Assembly: GCF_022867885.1 (NCBI RefSeq)
Contig: NZ_JALIFP010000027.1
Coordinates: 1-53,074 of the forward strand
Direction of reading: 5' to 3'
Source of the DNA: Lederbergia sp. NSJ-179
Lineage (GTDB): Bacteria; Bacillota; Bacilli; Bacillales; Bacillaceae_C
Length of the DNA: 53,074 bases
Shown: positions 50,557 through 53,074 of the stretch, in pieces
Layout of the letters: the number at the start of each line of letters is the position of its first letter
How positions within the stretch are numbered: position 1 is the first letter of the stretch
The notes under the pieces: generated by a model
What the model saw: only the letters and a program-made list of their open reading frames with translations
Told to the model about the DNA's origin: nothing
Databases searched by the model: none
Program-made: the position numbers and the translations under genes

Positions 50557-51495
50557 ATGGAACAAAGAATACTTGAGTTACTAAACGAGATCTACCCACT
50601 AGATTTCGTGCAGATTGAATCAGTTACAGAGCAGATGTATCGCTGTACAACGGAACAAGAGGAATTTTATGCTCGGATAACGAATTATAAAACATATGAT
50701 GAACAATTAGAAGAAGTGACATTCACAAACTTCTTATATAAGGAAGGATTTGGTGTACCGCCGGTAATCTCGTCATTAAATGGAAATTTAATAGAACAAA
50801 TGAACCTTGAAGGGGAAGTTCTGACAGTTTTATATCGAGCGGCTCCTGGAATACATTTGCCAAGAAATCAATGGAAACCGAATGTCTTAAAAGAATTAGG
50901 GAGGCAAATAGGGAAATTACATTGTTTATCTAGGAAATTTGAAGAATTGGAAACAGTTAAGTATAGGAAAGATTGGTATGAAAATGAGGAATATCATTTT
51001 CTTACATTTATCCCTAAAGAAGAAACTACGATTAGGCAGGTTGCCCATGGGGTTTTATCAACCATTAGCGAATTGCCAAAAAATCATTCCACATACGGAT
51101 TACTACATGGGGATTTATGGTTAGAGAACATATTGATAGATCGTGACTCCAATGTAACGATGATTGATTTTCAAGATTGTGAGAGACATTATTACCTCTA
51201 TGATCTAGCTATACCAATCTATAGTGCTTTGGAATATACGTTTGTTGGAGATGGCAATCTCATTAACTATGAACGCTCCATCACAAAGGCCATAATCGAT
51301 GGTTATCAAGAAGAAAATAATTTATCTTCAGACATGTTAGAGAAACTGCCACTTTTTATTAAATTAAAGGAATTATTCGAATATAATTCAATGCATATGA
51401 ATTGGGATAAAGAGAATTTAACGGAAGAACAAATACGAATTATGAACCTATATAGAAGCAAAATTGAACGTGATTCTATCAATTTTAAGCTTTAG
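50557..51495 (+). CDS. APH/choline kinase-family phosphotransferase
   Basis: The 312-residue protein starts MEQRILELLNEIYPLDF and has the kinase-like fold of homoserine kinase/YtmP-type proteins. Its catalytic loop is YGLLHGDLWLENILID (HGDxxxxN), and the metal site is NVTMIDFQDCERHYYLYDLA. Substrate is unknown. It is about as diverged from the protein at 48948 as two families would be, so a recent duplication is unlikely. GGGAGAGG lies about 9 bases before the ATG at 50557. Confidence 0.87.
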   Translation: MEQRILELLNEIYPLDFVQIESVTEQMYRCTTEQEEFYARITNYKTYDEQLEEVTFTNFLYKEGFGVPPVISSLNGNLIEQMNLEGEVLTVLYRAAPGIHLPRNQWKPNVLKELGRQIGKLHCLSRKFEELETVKYRKDWYENEEYHFLTFIPKEETTIRQVAHGVLSTISELPKNHSTYGLLHGDLWLENILIDRDSNVTMIDFQDCERHYYLYDLAIPIYSALEYTFVGDGNLINYERSITKAIIDGYQEENNLSSDMLEKLPLFIKLKELFEYNSMHMNWDKENLTEEQIRIMNLYRSKIERDSINFKL

Positions 51496-51611
51496 TAAAT
51501 TACTGAAACATAAATAAATGCCCCAATTTCATTTGAAGAGGAGAGACAATGGAAAATTTTAAAAGAAGCCTCTCTTTGATGCTAGAATACGTATAGACTA
51601 AGGTGATGAAA

Positions 51612-52079
51612 ATGTCTCTAAGATTAGAGGATATTAACTCAAATAACTGGATTGACTGTATTTTTTTAACAACAGATAAAGAAGAAAAGCATTTATTATT
51701 TGAAGAGTTTGTTGCCTCCAATGCAGTTTCTCTTGCACAATCAAAAATGGAAACTGGTTGGGAAACAAAAGCTATATACAACGAAGACCAAATGGTCGGA
51801 TTTGCCATGTATGGTTTCGCAGAAAAGGAAGGGTTTTATGAGATTTGTCGGTTCATGATTGATTATCGTTTTCAAAATAAAGGTTATGGAAAAAAAGCCT
51901 TGTTATTGATTATCGAAGAAATGAGAAACATCCCTGACTGCCAAGAAATCTATCTTAGTTTCGATCCTGAAAATAAAGTCGCTCTTTATTTATACGAAAA
52001 TATTGGATTTAAAGATACAGGGCGAACGGTAGAAGGAAATATTACGGAGGTTTTATATAGTTTGGAGCTTGATAAGTAA
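51612..52079 (+). CDS. GNAT-family N-acetyltransferase (spermidine acetyltransferase-like)
   Basis: The 155-residue protein contains the GNAT core YEICRFMIDYRFQNKGYGKK with the acetyl-CoA loop QNKGYG. YLSFDPENKVALYLYENIGF and KDTGRTVEGNITEVLYSLEL follow, as in BltD/SpeG-like spermine or spermidine acetyltransferases. The acceptor is inferred only from similarity. AAGGTG lies 6 bases before the ATG at 51612; two in-frame starts a few codons earlier are less likely. Confidence 0.85.
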   Translation: MSLRLEDINSNNWIDCIFLTTDKEEKHLLFEEFVASNAVSLAQSKMETGWETKAIYNEDQMVGFAMYGFAEKEGFYEICRFMIDYRFQNKGYGKKALLLIIEEMRNIPDCQEIYLSFDPENKVALYLYENIGFKDTGRTVEGNITEVLYSLELDK

Positions 52080-52229
52080 CATAAGCCTTAGGATCGAACA
52101 GTCTATTTATGTAGCGATTTTTTCAAGGATAGATATTGCTACCACGTAAACGGAGACATGTAATATTTCGTTTGTGAAACCCCTTTATAATTTATTGTTT
52201 ATTACTAATTTAAGATAGGATGTACATTA

Positions 52230-52607
52230 ATGAAAATAAAACAAAGTAGTTTTTTCTTAATAGTTTTATTATTAATGTTAGTAATAATGTTTTTATTGTA
52301 TTTATTGTTTTCTAGGCCAATTGGGTCTGTTAAATTATATGAAGATCTAAGTATAGCAAAGGAATATAAAGACATTGAAAAACTTATTGATGATGAATAC
52401 ATTGATCAATTTAGAGAAACAGATTTTAAATTATTAAAAAATAGTATGGGTAAGGATAGCCCAAATGAAATAAATGAGTACTCAATATTTAAGTACAATG
52501 ATAAATGGATACTGATTGAAAAATCTCCAGGAACTAAAAACAATATTTTAAATATAAAAGTCTTAAATGAAGATAATATTAAAACTTTGAACCAATTTTT
52601 AAATTAA
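52230..52607 (+). CDS. Hypothetical membrane-anchored protein
   Basis: The 125-residue protein has one long N-terminal hydrophobic helix (residues 7-28) after MKIKQSS and an exported acidic-basic domain (KLYEDLSIAKEYKDIEKLID, YSIFKYNDKWILIEKSPGTK). This looks like small Bacillus proteins that sit outside the membrane, but I recognise no family. Only a weak GGATG site precedes the ATG. Confidence 0.55.
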   Translation: MKIKQSSFFLIVLLLMLVIMFLLYLLFSRPIGSVKLYEDLSIAKEYKDIEKLIDDEYIDQFRETDFKLLKNSMGKDSPNEINEYSIFKYNDKWILIEKSPGTKNNILNIKVLNEDNIKTLNQFLN

Positions 52608-53074
52608 TTGTTATTTTTATAGAAATTCTTAGTGCCTCAGCATTCTCGGTGGAAACATTTTTTAATAACTTATCAAGACCCATTTCACACCTCTCTCATA
52701 CAATAACGTTCCAGTAATCAATTTTGTGGAATAAATTAAATGTTTTTTATGAGCACTAACTTTATTATTAAGCGCCACTACTGTTCCCAGCTCCGTGTAT
52801 TGTAACAAGGAGACAACTTTTATTTTTTTGACGAAAAAACAAGGCAATCTTTTAAGAGAAGTTTCAAACAATAATAACGAGGGATTCATTAGGGGAAAGT
52901 AATTGAAAATAGGAGATGTCCATAATGGTATATTCAGATCAAGAAGAGCATATAATGTTCGGGGCCAGCTCTAATGTCGGTATTTGGTAGAAATTGGCCA
53001 ACATTTTTGTCGGGGCATATACAAATAAAGAACCGTCAACTCTACTGACCATAGTATAATGATTAGTAGAGCTG
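52608..53074. other. End of window, no supported gene
   Basis: A minus-strand frame of 75 codons (52662-52889) lacks a ribosome binding site and known motifs. At 52924 an ATG with AGGAG upstream opens 21 codons, MVYSDQEEHIMFGASSNVGI and W, then stops. It may be the start of a broken gene. Confidence 0.35.

Noticed and set aside
52662-52889. Minus-strand gene of 75 codons at the window end
   Set aside because: No ribosome binding site and no recognisable domain; kept only as part of the spacer description.

Overview
The window reads as chromosomal DNA of a low-GC Bacillaceae member (Bacillus, Neobacillus or Peribacillus type). The pointers are strong AGGAGG-like ribosome binding sites, frequent TTG and GTG starts, a T-box leader, a sigmaB-like promoter, and Bacillus-type families (YcxB, DUF817, DUF2975 with an XRE partner, PepSY two-component operon, type I CoaA, TerC). 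The species cannot be named from sequence alone.

Layout. 1-2.3 kb: transposase edge, a Cys/His-rich unknown gene and an ABC transporter truncated at both ends. 2.4-6.2 kb: rpiA, ycxB-like gene, a tRNA-like RNA of about 198 nt with an oversized interior (4021-4218), and membrane proteins on the minus strand. 6.3-8.8 kb: IS607-type element with a dead serine recombinase, an intact TnpB-related protein and a candidate omega RNA. 9.1-10 kb: DinB protein, then a T-box leader with no gene to control, followed by a MITE-like repeat. 10.1-13.6 kb: response regulator, histidine kinase and two PepSY proteins, with TTCTCAT repeats before the PepSY genes. 13.7-18.4 kb: VTC/DUF4956 pair, sigmaB-type SDR gene, DUF2975/XRE/DUF817 genes. 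18.4-21.7 kb: decayed genes, including an FMN reductase gene split by a MITE-like repeat, and a complete IS110 transposase with a candidate bridge RNA. 22-29.4 kb: a TetR-flanked set of acyl-CoA ligase, thioesterase, VOC protein, dehydrogenase and SsuABC/ThiXYZ-type importer. 29.4-31.7 kb: repeat, IS200 remnant and two dehydrogenase fragments. 31.8-34.4 kb: a beta-helix protein fused to a degenerate AAA+ domain. 34.6-53 kb: small single genes (DinB, Nudix, GNAT, phosphotransferases, TerC, CoaA, 2'-5' RNA ligase, beta-propeller) mixed with pseudogenes and two ABC exporter genes, each with one apparent frameshift.

The most coherent functional units are the PepSY two-component operon, likely an envelope or metal sensing system, and the TetR-associated uptake and CoA-activation cluster. 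The most unusual items are the tRNA-like RNA, the beta-helix/AAA fusion, the TnpB-related protein whose third catalytic acid appears to be histidine, and the orphan T-box. Interrupted genes are very dense. Several breaks sit at short homopolymers, so some may be sequencing errors rather than true decay.
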